From NCBI GenBank assembly GCA_905221605.1, contig CAJNDS010002499.1, positions 325,420-389,419 on the forward strand: a stretch of 64,000 nt of DNA, in the 5' to 3' direction. Shown one piece after another: positions 1 through 12,507 of this stretch; within the stretch, counting starts at the first letter, position 1; each line of letters begins with the position of its first letter. A program made the translations under genes and the position numbers. The DNA is from Symbiodinium natans (taxonomy: Eukaryota > Sar > Dinophyceae > Suessiales > Symbiodiniaceae). The notes under the pieces are model-generated. The model searched no databases and was not told where the DNA came from. It saw only the letters and a list, made by a program, of their open reading frames with translations.

Positions 1-655
1 AACAGGTTAAAGCTTCCCGAACCGTTTCAGTTTCAATGGGCATCAACCATTCGTGGTATTGGAAGCTGCTATGTTTTGGTTTGCGCCTCTCTCTGGAAGT
101 GGAGATTGTCGATTTCTTCGCTGCACCTTTGTTGGGGCGATGGTCTCTATTTGACTCGATTTTGTTTCTGAAGAATATTCCATAAACAACAAACGTTCCA
201 CCTGTATCAGTGCAGATGCAATCGCGTGCTCGTTTTCTACCTGTTTCTACGTCCAATTATAATTCTATTTATCTTTACAGGATTTAATATTTATTGTTGG
301 ACTGGAATTCCCTTCTTATAAATTATTTTCTTGTATTTCATCATGTTTCATTTGGATCAATTTATGGTTTTCATACTTGGTCTACAGATTCATTAAGAGA
401 ATTCACTAAAAAATATGAAGTCTTATTATCCTTCTTTTGGACATCTTTTCACTTCTTATATTGTCCAACTTTAGGGATGTGGCCTGGAAAAGTTTTCTAT
501 CTTCCAAATCCTTGAGAATTAACTTTTGCTAAGACACTTCGTTTCGAAGGGCGCTCCGAAGGGCCCTCCGAAGCCGCCGTCAAGCTTGAGCCTGGGCTGT
601 CGCGCTGACGTGGTGTTAAAAACGGCCGTGCAAGACTGTGAGGACATGGCGGCCG
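1..655. other. No gene recognised; AT-richer lead-in sequence
   Basis: The first 500 bases are richer in A and T than most of the window, with runs such as TTTAATATTTATTG. Nothing in any frame resembles a known protein. From about 525 the sequence becomes GC-rich and leads into the 68-bp tandem array. Confidence 0.5.
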
Positions 656-659
656 TCCA

Positions 660-1195
660 TGGAAGGGGTGAAGCGTTTCGGCTGAAAATGCATGATTCAA
701 GGTTTTGCTTATCGGGGGGCGGTGTGCTTGGAAGGAATGAGGCGCTTCGACTGAAAATGCATGATTCCATCGGGGGGAGGGGGGGGGGTGTGGATGTGCT
801 TGGGAAGGGGTGAGGCGTTTCGACTGAAATGCATGATTCCAGGTCTTGCTTATCGGGGGGTGATGTGCTTGGAAGGGAGAAGCGTTTCGACTGAAAATGC
901 ATGATTCCAGGTCTTGCTTATCGAGGGGTGATGTGCTTGGAAGGGGTGAGGCGTTTCGACTGAGAATGCATGATTCCAAGGTTTGCTTATCGGGGGGGCG
1001 ATGTCCTTGGAAGGGGTGAGGCGTTTCGGCTGAAAATGCATGATTCCAGGTCTTGCTTATCGAGGGGTGATGTGCTTGGAAGGGGTGAGGCGTTTCGACT
1101 GAGAATGCATGATTCCAGGTTTTGCTTCTCGGGGGGGTGATGCGCTTGGAAGGGGTGAGGCGTTTCGACTGAAAATGCATGATTCCAGGTCTTGC
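660..1195. repeat. 68-bp tandem repeat, about 8 units
   Basis: A unit of about 68 bp recurs eight times. It contains GGAAGGGGTGAGGCGTTTCG, then ACTGAAAATGCATGATTCC, then AGGTCTTGCTTATCG and a run of G. One unit has an expanded G run in place of the TTGCTTATCG part. The apparent ORFs here on both strands translate the repeat and are not taken as genes. Confidence 0.9.
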
Positions 1196-1514
1196 TCAAC
1201 GAAAAACACAAAACTGTCAAAGCGCAGGTTTGCCAACGATCTCATGTTATTTTTGTTGAAGAGGAGGACATTCATCGAACTGCATTCTTGCACGGTCTTT
1301 TGGATTTTGAAGAAACCGCCTTTACAAACCCTGAACCTACTCGGGAACACAGGGTACCCATCACTCCAACACACGGAGAAACAGGTGTGAGGTGCCCTGT
1401 TACATCGGGAGGACGACAACGTGCGAAGTGGGGAAAGGCGAGGCTGCCCCCGCTGGCAACAGTCCTACGAAGCAGGCGAAAGGCTAGGGACGAGGCCCGA
1501 CAGTCCTAAACCTT

Positions 1515-1672
1515 CTATCCCACCCCGCACCCCACCATCCGCACCCCACCAGCCACACCCCACACTGCCCCACACTGCCCCACACTCACACCCACCCCGC
1601 ACTCCCAGCCCCCAAACTCACACCCACCTCCCATCCCGACACTCACACTCGCACCCACCTCCCATTGGACCC
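1515..1672. repeat. C/A-rich low-complexity tract
   Basis: A strand-biased run built of CCCCAC, CCACCC and CACACTGCC words. G is nearly absent on the plus strand. It has no coding character. Confidence 0.85.
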
Positions 1673-1679
1673 GCAACAG

Positions 1680-3595
1680 ACACAACAAAACTTGGCCTCT
1701 TTCGTTGAGGTGTCTGACAACCTCGAGTGCCACAGTGGCCCAAGCAGGAAACTGTCCATGGCCCGCGCGTCGGCTTCGGCGCTGCAGGGCTATGTCACAC
1801 GCAAACCAAACGCCTGACCCATACAACAAGAGAGCCATGCTTTGTTCAAAGCGCGTTTTGTCAAAGCTGTGTCGTTCAACGTGCCCCAGCCATCCTCGAT
1901 TCAGAGTCGTTTCGAGCTTGCTCAAAATGCAGAGGTTTGGGCCAAGCAAGCATCGGCAAAATTAATGTGTGCACATGGAAAACACAACATACAAGTCAAA
2001 GGAAAACGTAGGCAAGAACTCATCAACTTTGCGGTCTGAGACCGTGCAGCACATGTGCTGGTCGACGATAATTCCAACAATCTCACAGCAATAGAAACGT
2101 CCCCTGACTGAACGGTAGCTAGTCAATTTGTTCGTGAAGGGAAAAACCGGATTAGAAAAGGAACCTCAACTCAGATAGTCGCAGATAGACTCATAGCCAG
2201 ACCGGTTCCCCACAAGATTTCGCAAGCGCTCCACTTCTGGGTAGCTTGGGCTAGTAGACTGCTCTCCAACTGCATGGGGCTGCCTAACAGCCCGTGATGG
2301 CCCTAATGTCAATGAACATCACGAGCTGGAAACGCCGGTTTTATCGATTGTGCTTCGCGACGCAGATCCGCAACAACGACCTTGTAGAATTTATACAGCT
2401 GTCTGCTGCGCCTGAAAGCAAGCCTTCTTGTGGCGAGATCCACTGTCCGCTCTCATGAACAATACTTGTCCACGCCTTGATTGATGGCTGTATCAGAGCG
2501 GTCCATGTTCAGACTGTCCCTCTCTAGTTCCTCCTTGATGTGCTGAATCACGGGACTCCGCACACGAGGGTTGTTCATGCACCGACAGATCTTGGACTCA
2601 CTGTAGTCTGTCCAACACATAAGCCCTTCTTGCCGAAGCCCGAAACCACCAGCACCATCCGTGCTGCACACTGCTCCACCTCTGCTGCATTGCTTGCGCT
2701 TCATGATACCCATGTCGCCACTGGAAGCCACGTACGTCCCCGACAGGCCCAAACACCCGTCCTCATGCGACCTGCAGCCGTGGTCCCCAAGAAAACTCTT
2801 TACTATTGAGGAGTAAGAGTGCATTCTCCAGAACTGAATAATTTCCCGGAAACTTTTCATTAAGGGAATATCTTACCAACCATGATTCCACATTAAACCT
2901 CTGCCGGCCCTTCGCACGCAACCTCCTAGAGACCACACGGCTCCCGCCTGCGAACCTGAGAGGCGATCAACGATGTACACAGCCTGTTCTCTGAGTGCTC
3001 CTGCCGCGCGAAATGGCTCCAGGACTGTTCGCGCTTGCGGGTGTCGAATTCCAGCAAAAGACATGCCACTGCGCTCTACGTTTGATAGCAAACTCAGGGC
3101 GCCTGCGCCAGGACCTACTCAGTCCTTGGCGCCTGAAGTTTTCTCCGGAAGCCTCGGCCACAGATGTTTGCACGCAAGCGATCGATATGGGATGTCTAAG
3201 GCCTTTGGGGCGGTAGGAAAGGTCCACACGGCTTGGTGAGCATGAGCCCAACAACAAACATATTCCCCAGGTAGGAACAGAAACCAGGAAGGAAGTTCAA
3301 AGCTTCACCTGGCTGATTGACATTTTGTCTGCATACCTTGCCTTGTTCTTTGGGCGGTTTACCAGGCTGAGCTAAGGCATGTTGGCTCGAGATCCACAGT
3401 GGCATTGGGAGAAGCCGCACGCTGCGCTGCAATGGCTTTCTAGTGACTTGCGGATATTGCAGACACGTCGGCCTGCCCCTGCTGGCGATTGGAAAGGATT
3501 TGCAGTGTGTGGCTCATTTTCAGCTAGCAGCGGGCAGCCGAAGCACATTTAGGGGTCAGCGAGGTTCCGCATGGATCTGGCTCAAAGGCTGCGGA
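1680..3595. other. No gene recognised
   Basis: Mixed-composition sequence with only short random-looking ORFs (under 140 codons) and no recognisable motif on either strand. Confidence 0.5.
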
Positions 3596-3599
3596 ACTT

Positions 3600-3700
3600 G
3601 TGCCCTAAACCCCAAATCCTAAACCTTGAGCCTAAACCCTCAACCTCAAATGCTGAAGCCTAAGCCCAAAATCATAAACCCACAACACTGTATCTTAAAC
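3600..3700. repeat. Degenerate telomere-like CCTAAAC tract
   Basis: Imperfect CCTAAAC/CCCTAAA words, the complement of TTTAGGG, for about 100 bases. Many divergent units point to an old interstitial repeat and not a live telomere. Similar tracts lie at 19.82-19.92 kb and 27.71-27.81 kb, and a short TTTAGGG-like run lies near 8,866-8,893. Confidence 0.6.
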
Positions 3701-3899
3701 TACCAACCCTTCTGTTTCGTAGAGTCCTTGCATAAACCCTGATTTTCACGTTGTAGGGTCCTTACGGAAGAACCAAATCTATAGAACACAGTAGATTTTG
3801 TAAGGTCTTTATACAAAACTAACTGCAAAATCCGCCGACCCCCTGGGTCGGCGAATTCACCGACAGCTCCTTGTACCTTGTGCCTTCTTTGTCGGACCT

Positions 3900-4385
3900 T
3901 TCCTCCACCGCTGCCACCCACCGCTGCCATCAGGGCTCACCCTGGCCCAAATTTTCAAAACAGCCACTCTCGTCCGGTCCGAGGCCCTCATCCCCACCGC
4001 TGCCATCAGCTACCATCAGGGCTCTCCTTGACCAAAAGCCTCAAATCAGTAGGAAATTTATTCGCCACTCTCATCCGACCCGAGCCCCTCATCTCCCCCA
4101 CCGCTGCCATCAGGGCTCACCCTGACCCAAAAGCTTCCAATCAGTAGGAAATTTATTCGTTTTCAAAACAGCCACTCGGCTCATCCAGGCCCGCTGCCAT
4201 CAGGGCTCACCCTGGACCACGTTTTCAAAACAGCCACTCGGCTCATCCAGGCCCGAGGCCCTCATCGCCCCCACCGCTGCCATCAGGGCTCACCCTGGAC
4301 CAAAAGCCTCAAATCAGTAGGAAATTTATTCGTTTTCAAAACAATCACCCGGCTCATCCAGGCCCGAGGCCCTCATCCGAAAGAC
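3900..4385. repeat. Degenerate tandem repeat (CTGCCATCAGGGCTCACC)
   Basis: The words CCGCTGCCATCAGGGCTC, AATCAGTAGGAAATTTATTC, TTTTCAAAACAGCCACTC and CATCCAGGCCCGAGGCCC recur in changing order with a period near 100 bp. Four to five partial copies are present. Confidence 0.8.
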
Positions 4386-5605
4386 TCGTCAAATGTAGGT
4401 TTGGAAATGCTGGACTGCAATGCTGGACTGAATCTGGAAATACTTCAAAACAGCAGACAAATGAACATGCTTTAGCTTTAGTGATAACATACATTTACTG
4501 ACTTCTGCCTACCCCTGCCAGCGCTTGAATTTTGCGCGGTACCCTTGCCAAAGTAATTAACCCTGCGAACTTAAGGCTCATAGGATCAGAACTGCCCGAC
4601 GGTCCCGAATCGAGGACCTGGCTGGCTTAAACGCGGCGACCCGGCGGTGCTGGTCGTCCTGGGAGCGAGCCGGCTGGAGGAGTGAGCAGGCAAGGGCTCC
4701 GGAACTGCAAAGAAAATTCTCCAATCATGTTAAAGACGGGCTCAAAACCTTGTTTACCTCAGCCCTTAGAAAATCATGAGCGCCTCCAGGGCGTACACGC
4801 CAGTTTGGTCGCTGTGAATCTCTACGGCTTTGAGACCGACCTGATTGTGCGCGAGCTTCGTCTGCACTTGGGGCCCCCTGCAATGCAGCAAGGTTGGGGA
4901 GGGGGGGAAGCAGCGGGCCTTGCAGGTTCTCCAGAAAATGAGTGTCACTCTCTCAGTCACCGACCAAGTCTTGCTTGAGAGCCGCTCTCCTCGGTGGAGA
5001 GCCTTCCTCCCAGCGAGCACATCACTAAACGATACCTCATACAGGCTTAGAAGCCTGAGATTGAAGGCCCAGATGCAACAGCCTAACCTCGCAACCGCGC
5101 CCAGACCTCTCAATCCGAAAGCACGACCTTGAAGCTCGAGGCCAGAAGGAGCGAAAACAGTTTCAGCTGCACTGAATTCGAAACTGCAGGCCCAGCGGCC
5201 AACAACTGAAACAAGAAAGACCGCCTGCAATGGTGCCCCTTCAAAGCCAGCAGTCCACCTTCCTAGAGCCTACCGAGGCGTATCAAAATGCTGCAGTCCA
5301 CCCCGACAAGGCCAGCATGATGAGCATCAATTGCTCGATTAGGGAAGGAACTTGTTCCTACTTACCACAAGCGTCGTCTGTCCAGCCCCAAGTGAGCCGT
5401 GTTCTAAATTGTCGGCTTAGGCTTACGGTTTGCTTTCGCGGACCCTTCCGCGAAGATTTTTCCCTTATCGCTTCCACGAGGCTTCCGCAAGAGGGGATGT
5501 AAGAGGAAAGGGCGTCCAATCCGGACTGGAGTCTGTTGTTGAGGGTTCACGGTTTATCAATGGGGAACCTCTACGAGCTGAAACGGATAGACATGGGCTT
5601 GGGCA
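4386..5605. other. No gene recognised
   Basis: No repeat structure or recognisable protein was seen. The longest open frames (154 codons minus strand, 186 codons plus strand running into the next repeat) have compositions typical of random open frames in GC-balanced DNA. Confidence 0.4.
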
Positions 5606-5609
5606 AAAC

Positions 5610-6190
5610 ATACCCAAATCACGATTCCCAACCCCCCCATCGGGGCTCGAAAACGGGGGGTTAGGATCACCTTTTCCAGCCAATCGGGTTAGGATCACCT
5701 TTTCCAGCCAATCACATTCCCGGGCTCGAAAGGGGGGATCAGCGTTTCCAGCCCAAACATACCCCAAGGGGGGGTTGGGGTCAGCGTTTCCAGCTCGAGA
5801 CACCCAACGTGGGGAGATCCGAAACCCAAGCGGCTCTGACACCACAGTCGGAGAAGGCCCCAAATGGCCGAAAACACCACAAGTCCCATCTCTGGGCTCG
5901 AAATCCTGGACATATGCTGGATTTGAGCCTGAAGTGCCCCAAACCCTCTTTTTCGGCGCGAAAACCTCTGACATGCCCCAAACTCCCTAAAACCCTGAGT
6001 TTGGGCTTGATCTGGCAATGAAATGCCCCAAGACCCCTTGTTCGGTGTTCATCTCTCTTTTGTTGGCCCTGTTCTGCCATGCGGTTCAGTAAAACATACC
6101 CAAATCACGATTCCCAACCCCCCTTCAGTGCTCGAAGCGTTTCCAGCCCAAAACATACCCCAAGCACGATTCCCAACCCTTCAACTAGGG
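5610..6190. repeat. Degenerate dispersed/tandem repeat (GGGCTCGAAA, CCCAAACATACCC)
   Basis: Recurrent words include GGTTAGGATCACCTTTTCCA, CCAGCCCAAACATACCCC, GGGCTCGAAA and CACGATTCCCAACCC. They recur at 5,610-5,800 and again at 6,095-6,185, so the second block is a partial copy of the first. Confidence 0.7.
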
Positions 6191-6289
6191 GGCTTAGGCT
6201 AGCCACATGAATGCACCTTCAAGCCCTATCCGGAGCCTGTACACCTTGTTCGCAGGGTGGTTGACACGATGCTACATGACATAAAGCAC

Positions 6290-6360
6290 AAGATACTTCC
6301 GCAAGAGCTTCCGCGAGCGAATTGCTTCCGCAAGGCTTCCGCGAGCTTCCGCGCGCTAGG
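6290..6360. repeat. Short CTTCCGC(A/G)AG repeat
   Basis: The word CTTCCGCAAG/CTTCCGCGAG occurs five times within about 65 bases. Related GAGGCTTCCGCAAGAG words also occur near 5,477-5,492. Confidence 0.65.
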
Positions 6361-9300
6361 TTTGGAGCACGTTTCGCCAGCGACCACACGGCAGATTTCC
6401 GTACCAAGCACAGATTCCATTAGCGCTATTTTTGAACGCTGCTCAAGTAGCTTTGAGGCTGCGTAACACAAAGCTCAAGTCAACGACATCGACATAGCAA
6501 GCTTGCGGCGAAGCGGGTTTATTCAAACCAGGAAAATGAAACGGGGGACGCTGTATAATCTCATTGACTTCATACGCGGCCTGGAGTTTGGCGGGGCCTG
6601 ATTGAATTCCGTCTACCCTGCACAAAAAGAAGCCTCCGTTGCCGCCGGCAGCTCGCTCTCCTGCAAAACATCTTGTGGCTGCGACTGCTGGAGTTAAGGT
6701 TCGACCAGCTGGAGCGCTTGAACCTAAACCTCTACGCGTCTAAAGCTTCAAGCTTGGGATGTAATTAGTGTGTGGGGTTGTTGTTTGGGCTTCATGTGTA
6801 GGGTTTTAAATCAGTTTTTTGGTCTGGGAGCATGTCTACACCTTCATTGCGTGAAGCGCGCATACTTCCCAGGCAAATCAATGTCTGCAAGAAGTTCACG
6901 CGCAAGATGTAAGCTCGGGCGACCTTCCTGCGCCGCACCATGGTCCATGTACATGCACCTAGTAGTTTGCACTTCCGCCCATGGCCCATAGCACTTATTA
7001 CAAGTGGGCCCGGCTGGCTTCGCGCCGTTAAACAGAAACCACACCTATGGCCTTTAACCCCAGCGCCAGACTTGCAATTCCCAACCGCCCGAAGCCGAAA
7101 GTCGGACCTCTCCCGTTTCTGCGGACGGCTCGGAGTCAGCTGCCTGTGTTTGGGGTGGAGATTGCGCTTGAATTCCCAATACACCGCGGCCAAACATACA
7201 GGTGCAAAGACAAAGACAAGCCCTTATTCAGGTATTCAGGTTGTGCCTGCTGGCCACAAGTCCCGCCAGCTTCAGCTACGAGGCGTACTACCCATGAAAA
7301 TCAATAGTTGCTCGAGGATAGCGTTTTTGTCGACAGCTGCCTGTGTTTGCACAGATCCTGCCTGCAGGATAACGTTTGTTCTGCAGCGGGCCCAGTAGGA
7401 TCAGGTCTCACTTCACACCGCTGAAAATCAATAGTTTGCAACTCGGACCCCCAAATACTTAACCCTAAACGTGTCAACCGCAAGAACTGGCGAGCACTAT
7501 ACTTAACAAACAGAAAGCGATGCCAATTTGTGGTTCTTTTGTGGTTCGTCGCCGCACTTCGGCTTCACACCCCATGCAGCCCCGAACCCGTATGGCAGAA
7601 AACTATCGACTCACCTGCCGTAAACCCTGGAAGCCAACCAAAAGCCTGGACAACTCGTTGCAAAAAGATCGCTTCTGTGACCACGGCTCCTGGGTTCAAT
7701 GTGTGGAACGTTACCAGATGCTCAAGCTATGAGCTGAGGCTTAAGTAGCTTTTGGTGTTTGCAGACGTTTGGTCTTAATTGCTATGTTCGCCCGATCCAG
7801 TCCAAGCGCTGACTCTTGGGTTAGGAGCACACCCTACACTCTACTCGAACGCCCTAAAGGCGGAATAATGAACCCAGAACGCCAACAACCTCTTTTGCCG
7901 TGGATGGAGGGTGGATGGAGGATTCTACAGGGTTGGCCTGCAACAGTTCAACAGTTGCGAGGGCCTGACCGCGAAAGAACCAGGCCGATGCCACCTTGAG
8001 GCAGGGAGGTTCAATCTCCGGGTTCTGGATGGCTCCAAGTTCCAATCGAGTTCAAATGTTTTCTCGGGCTGAAAGATACAGACCCTGAACCCGTCGAGAC
8101 GAAAAAACCTACTTAAGCGTTTGAAAAACATTCCGATCCTCAGTACTTCGTTTGACAATACGTGGCTAACTCTATCACATAGACTCCTACAATATGTCGA
8201 GGTCGCAACACACCGAGAGCACCCTGTGGTCCTAGATCCAACTGCAGGGCGCACGGTGCCTCTGACGCCGGCCACACGGCCCTAGTACACCTTGTTGCTA
8301 TCCGCTTTCATGGGAGCTTATAAGCTGCATTTGAGCGGGGGATGCAGGCTTCATACTTGACGCTCCATCCTCGAATCCTGACCTCCCTGCCCCAAGGGTT
8401 CGTAGCCTTCTCCTTCAGCCGGCCGGTGCTGACGCAGCAGTGAACGAGGCAGACTGGCAATTGAGATCGGCATTCTTGCACCAATGACAAATCTGGAGCA
8501 TGCTGTAATGCAACGCTGGAGGCCTGACAGGAGAAGAATGACAAGTGCCGCGTACCACTCAAAGGACAGCTCGCTTATGCGCCCGGTCCTGAAGAGAAAT
8601 AATGCTGTGGAGCATGGTCGCTTCGTAAAAGAGCAACTGCGCATGAACGTGAAGCTATTCCTATCAAGTTGAGAGCACAGTGCCGAGGCCGGGGCTGGAT
8701 ACACAGGAGGTGTAGCTGCATGGCTGCGGCTTGGCATCAAAATCGGTGCAGGTGGCAGCAATATATCTGGGTTTTGATTGTAAGGTTTGACTGGCTGAAG
8801 CGACTTTTTAGCACAACTGCTGCAAAGTGTGAGGCAAACCGTCTTTGCATCTGATGTGCAAGGGTTTGGGAGGGTTTAGGAGGGTTTGGGGTTGAACCAG
8901 GGTTCCTGGCTTCACGGACAGGGTACACGGGCCACCAGAGACTCTACACAGCGGTTGGGGGGGTGACAGGCATCCTTGCCCACAGGGCCTATACATGAAC
9001 TCTGCCTCAAAAGCTCGACGGGCTTCTGCCAACCACTTCTTTGACCCAAGATCGATCGACCAGTGTGAAGGCATTTGCAAGTCAGAGTGTGTAGGAACTT
9101 GTGAGGCTCCAAACTTTGTCATACCCCAAGCTGAACCCATACTTTCCCGGCTACGATCAGTATCAACAAGAAAAGTCACTGCCCACTCGAGGAACAGTTC
9201 GACGCGGAGAAGCTCCGCGAAAAAGAGGCCCGTGGCGACAGGTTGAGATCTTTAGCGCTATGTGACTTCGTTTTACAGTTGCTTTGGGGTCTGATTCGGC

Positions 9301-9712
9301 GATATTTTACCACTTTTGGATGTTTGTTGCCAAGCCATCCAAACGGGCAACAGTTAACACACTTAGAATGCTCAGGATGGCTGATAGGTAATAAGGCCGG
9401 GCGTCCTCGAGGATGATCCAAAAGACCTGCAAGTACGGTCTAGAGACGTCTAGAGTTCAGAGTGGGGTTAGGGCAAAATGGGTAAGCAGTTTGGGCGACA
9501 TTTTGCATAGAGTTTCAAGGTTGATGTTTTCTTGGAAGGGTCAACACATGTCAACACTACGAGTGGCACCAAAAATCTGTGCAAGGCGTTATGTGCTCAT
9601 GATAGTATGATTGCCCAACATGATCGCAATGGTCCACCCTGACCAGGGGTCTTCTTCAGATCAAGTGCAGCTCTCATAGCGAGAGTTGTTTTTGACGCCA
9701 GTTTCGTTTTGC
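6361..9712. other. No gene recognised
   Basis: Over 3.3 kb without a convincing gene, tandem repeat or mobile-element motif on either strand. A short degenerate TTTAGGG-like run is at about 8,866-8,893. Open frames reach about 150 codons but look random. Confidence 0.5.
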
Positions 9713-9731
9713 TTTTGGCTCAAGGCTCAAG
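9713..9731 (+). other. Possible dinoflagellate spliced-leader relic
   Basis: TTTTGGCTCAAG at 9,713-9,724 equals the last 12 nt of the 22-nt dinoflagellate spliced leader. It is followed at once by a second GCTCAAG, the kind of tandem SL relic described for retroposed dinoflagellate cDNAs. It lies about 170 bases before the Ty1/copia gag frame. The 10 upstream leader bases are not conserved, so this is suggestive only. Confidence 0.45.
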
Positions 9732-9886
9732 AGCGTGTGCAAAGAACAAAGAAGCTCAGACAAGAAGCTGTGAAGCTTTAGGCACCTCTGTCGTTGCTTG
9801 CGTGGAGCAAAAGTGACAGTCAATCAGTCCAGGTTCATAGTTAGGAGTTTTTACATGGTAGCGAAGCTTGGCTCCCTATCTCCGCC

Positions 9887-11242
9887 TTGGCCAGCGTGCA
9901 ACCAAGCCCTTTAGAGTCTTCGCCGGGAGCGTTGGAAAGAGGGGATGCTCGTGATGCTAGGCAGGGGAGTGCGGGAGTGAGCGCTGGACAGCTGGATGCT
10001 TGCGCAGAGTACCTCCGAAAACAGAGAGGAAGCAATGCGCACCAGGTGCCTGTGAGTGATATCTCGTCGCTTAGTGACATGGGAAGGCCTGCGCAGAACC
10101 CAGTGCAGCAGCAGACAAATGGGCAAATGCACGGCATGCAGAGTGCTGTGTTTCAGCAACAGCTACCACAGAATGCCTTGCCGGGAGGTTCCATGCCCCC
10201 CCATGCCCTGTCGGGAGGTTGTCATGCCTCCACAGTATGTGCCGCAAGTGCAAGGGCAGAATGTGGTGGATGCGACAGTGCGTCAGTTGCAGGAGGTCAT
10301 CGGAAAGTTGACCCCTCTTCAGGCCCAAGCTGTGCAAACGGCACTATGGGAGCAGGTGAATCGACAGGTGCGTGGAGTACCTGAGTCTTTTGGTCAGACG
10401 CCTGACCTGGGAACGAACACGTTCATCCCAAGTGTGCCAAGTGGTTTGCCCCTTCCTGCTCAGGATGTGCCACAAGGTGCTTGTAGACCGCCTTTCACGC
10501 CCTATGAAAGTAGGGATGTGTTCTCCCGAGCAGACAAGTTAGGGCAACCTCCAGTGCCGGAGGTAAGCAAATGGGTCTCAAAAGAGCTTGCAGACTATGT
10601 GGTGAGCTTGCAAGCTTGGGCAGCCATGGGAAGCTTAGAGTTCTCTGAAGAGATTGGCATGTCTGTGCGATGGCCTGAAACTATCTTGCAGCATACGTTG
10701 AATAGTGACCAGAAGATTCGTTCTGTGCGCCTGTTGGGAATTCTCAAAGCGGCTTTTCTGGAGCACCCGAGGGTCAGTTTGATGATCCAGGCGTTCTGTG
10801 AGGGATTGTCCTTGGATGGCGCGGAAGGTGTGAGCATTCGTATGATGTCGAACACGACTTGTGGGCTTTGAGCCGCTGCGGCAGCTTGCTCAGCAGTTCT
10901 CTCTTCGGTCTCGTGCAGAGGCCCTGTCAATGCGATCTGAACTGCTGAACCGTATTTTTGCCATGCGGAGTGCAGAGTCCACGCCTGCGATGCGTGTTGG
11001 GGATATTATCCGGAAAGCAGACCTTGAAGTTGCACGGTACACGAAACTGTTAAGAACCCTTCCATCCCATTTGGATCGGCATGGTCTCGCGATAGGAGAT
11101 GGGGACATGATGGTCATTTTGCTCAGAAGCCTGCCTGAAGAGGCAAAACAGTATGTACTTCATCACAGTTCTGGTGAGTCGTATGGCGCGTGTAGGCTAG
11201 CAGTTTTGAAGTTTTGAAAGACAGCAGAGACTGTTTCTGGAT
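9887..11242 (+). pseudogene. Ty1/copia-like Gag, N-terminal part (frameshifted)
   Basis: This is the capsid-like part of a Ty1/copia-type polyprotein. It begins in frame at a TTG (9,887) with a Q/G/P-rich leader. It shifts frame near 10,200, where a MPCREV-coding stretch is duplicated, and continues to 10,871 with a helical region. It shifts again near 10,860 and runs to 11,217 with a segment reading LPEEAKQYVLHH, which resembles the C-terminal Gag helices of copia elements. Three frames are needed, so this copy cannot make an intact Gag. No 5' LTR or primer-binding site was seen upstream. Assignment rests on continuity with the zinc knuckles and protease just downstream. Confidence 0.65.
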
Positions 11243-12483
11243 TTGAACCTAGGCGGTAAAGCGAAACCAGTGCATGAGTTGTACGCTGCGAGTTCTGTTG
11301 CGGGTTCTCCTGATGTGTTTTCTATGGCATGCACGGACCAAGATGGAGAGTTTGTCACGCCATGGTATGAGGTCAATGCAGTAAACAACAAAGAGCGATG
11401 CAACAGGTGTGGAAGAAAAGGACACACACACATGAAGAGTGCACAACTGATTTGGCCAAAGTCAAGTGTTTTGCATACGGGGAACATGGACACATTAGTG
11501 CGCGATGCCCAAAATCCTCAAGTAAAGGTCCCTCAAAAGGTTCCCCTAAAGGTTCCTCCTCAAAAGGATCAAAAGGCGAAAAGGGAGCAAAAGGCCCTGG
11601 GAGCAAGGGAAAGACCACATCAAAAGGAAAAGGCAAAGGAAAGAAAGGCAAGAAAGGAAAGATGTTTGAGGGCTCTGCCGAGGGTCAACAGGAGTTTTCG
11701 CCAGGGATTGAGGAATGGGGAGGAGAAGACTGGTGGGGAGCTGAAGGCTGGGGGGAGACCTGGGAACAAGGATGGGGTTCTGGAGAGTGGTCCCAGACGG
11801 GGGCGACTCAGGAGACAGAGAATCTTCAGCTGAGCGCCTTACTGCTGGATGAAGACAGCCATGTTTTTGCGTGTGAGTGTACTGAAAGCAGTCCTGCTCT
11901 TGCGCGTGAATGCCACAACAGTGAAGACAGTCATGTTTCTGGGTGTGAGCTGTGTCTTGGCAGTCATGTGAAACCCTTGTTTGTGCATGGCATACACGAC
12001 GGGGAGCATGCAGAGTGGTGGTTGTTGGACAATTGTGCAAGTGTCACTGTTTTGAGTGAGCAACATGCAGAGTATTTTGGTGTGAACATGGAACAAACGA
12101 ACGCCACGTTTGCTGAGCAGCAGTTTTCCTCGGCAAATGGCACGCCAGTTGTCATGCACAGAGCTTGCAAACTTGACGTGCTGATAGAGCTTGAAGATCC
12201 GCTTGGCGAGTGTCGCTACTCGAAGGCCACCATGCCAGTGCTAGTCGGGAACATGAAGCATAACATATTGTCTACCACGTCGCTGTGTTGCAAGGGCTGG
12301 CATTTTCAGCAGGGTCCTGAAAAAATCCATTTGTGGACAGAGAAAGGCCAGAGTGCTACTGACTTGACCTTGTTTGCGAATGTGCCTTGCTTGCGTCTGA
12401 AGCCTGTGCAGGGATCTAAAGTGCTGTGTGAAGTGAAGGGGGAAGTTCCCCAGGAGGCAGCATTTCTGTTGTTGCACCCTTAA
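11243..12483 (+). pseudogene. Ty1/copia-like Gag zinc knuckles and aspartic protease
   Basis: The frame opens with CNRCGRKGHTH, the first half of a CCHC knuckle. The rest (EEC) is in another frame: a slip in the (AC)n run at about 11,420-11,432 splits the knuckle. A second knuckle reads CFAYGEHGHISARC, with Tyr in place of the second Cys. A basic Lys/Ser/Gly linker follows (11,515-11,665), then Trp/Gly/Glu-rich sequence. The protease segment has LLDNCASVTVL near 12,022-12,054, where LLDSGAS would be expected: the aspartate is kept but the next two residues are changed. It ends at a TAA at 12,481. The domain order Gag-CCHC-protease fits Ty1/copia. The altered catalytic loop and the frameshift mark it as dead. 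Confidence 0.75.
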
Positions 12484-12507
12484 AACAAACGGTCCACTGA
12501 GGGAGAG

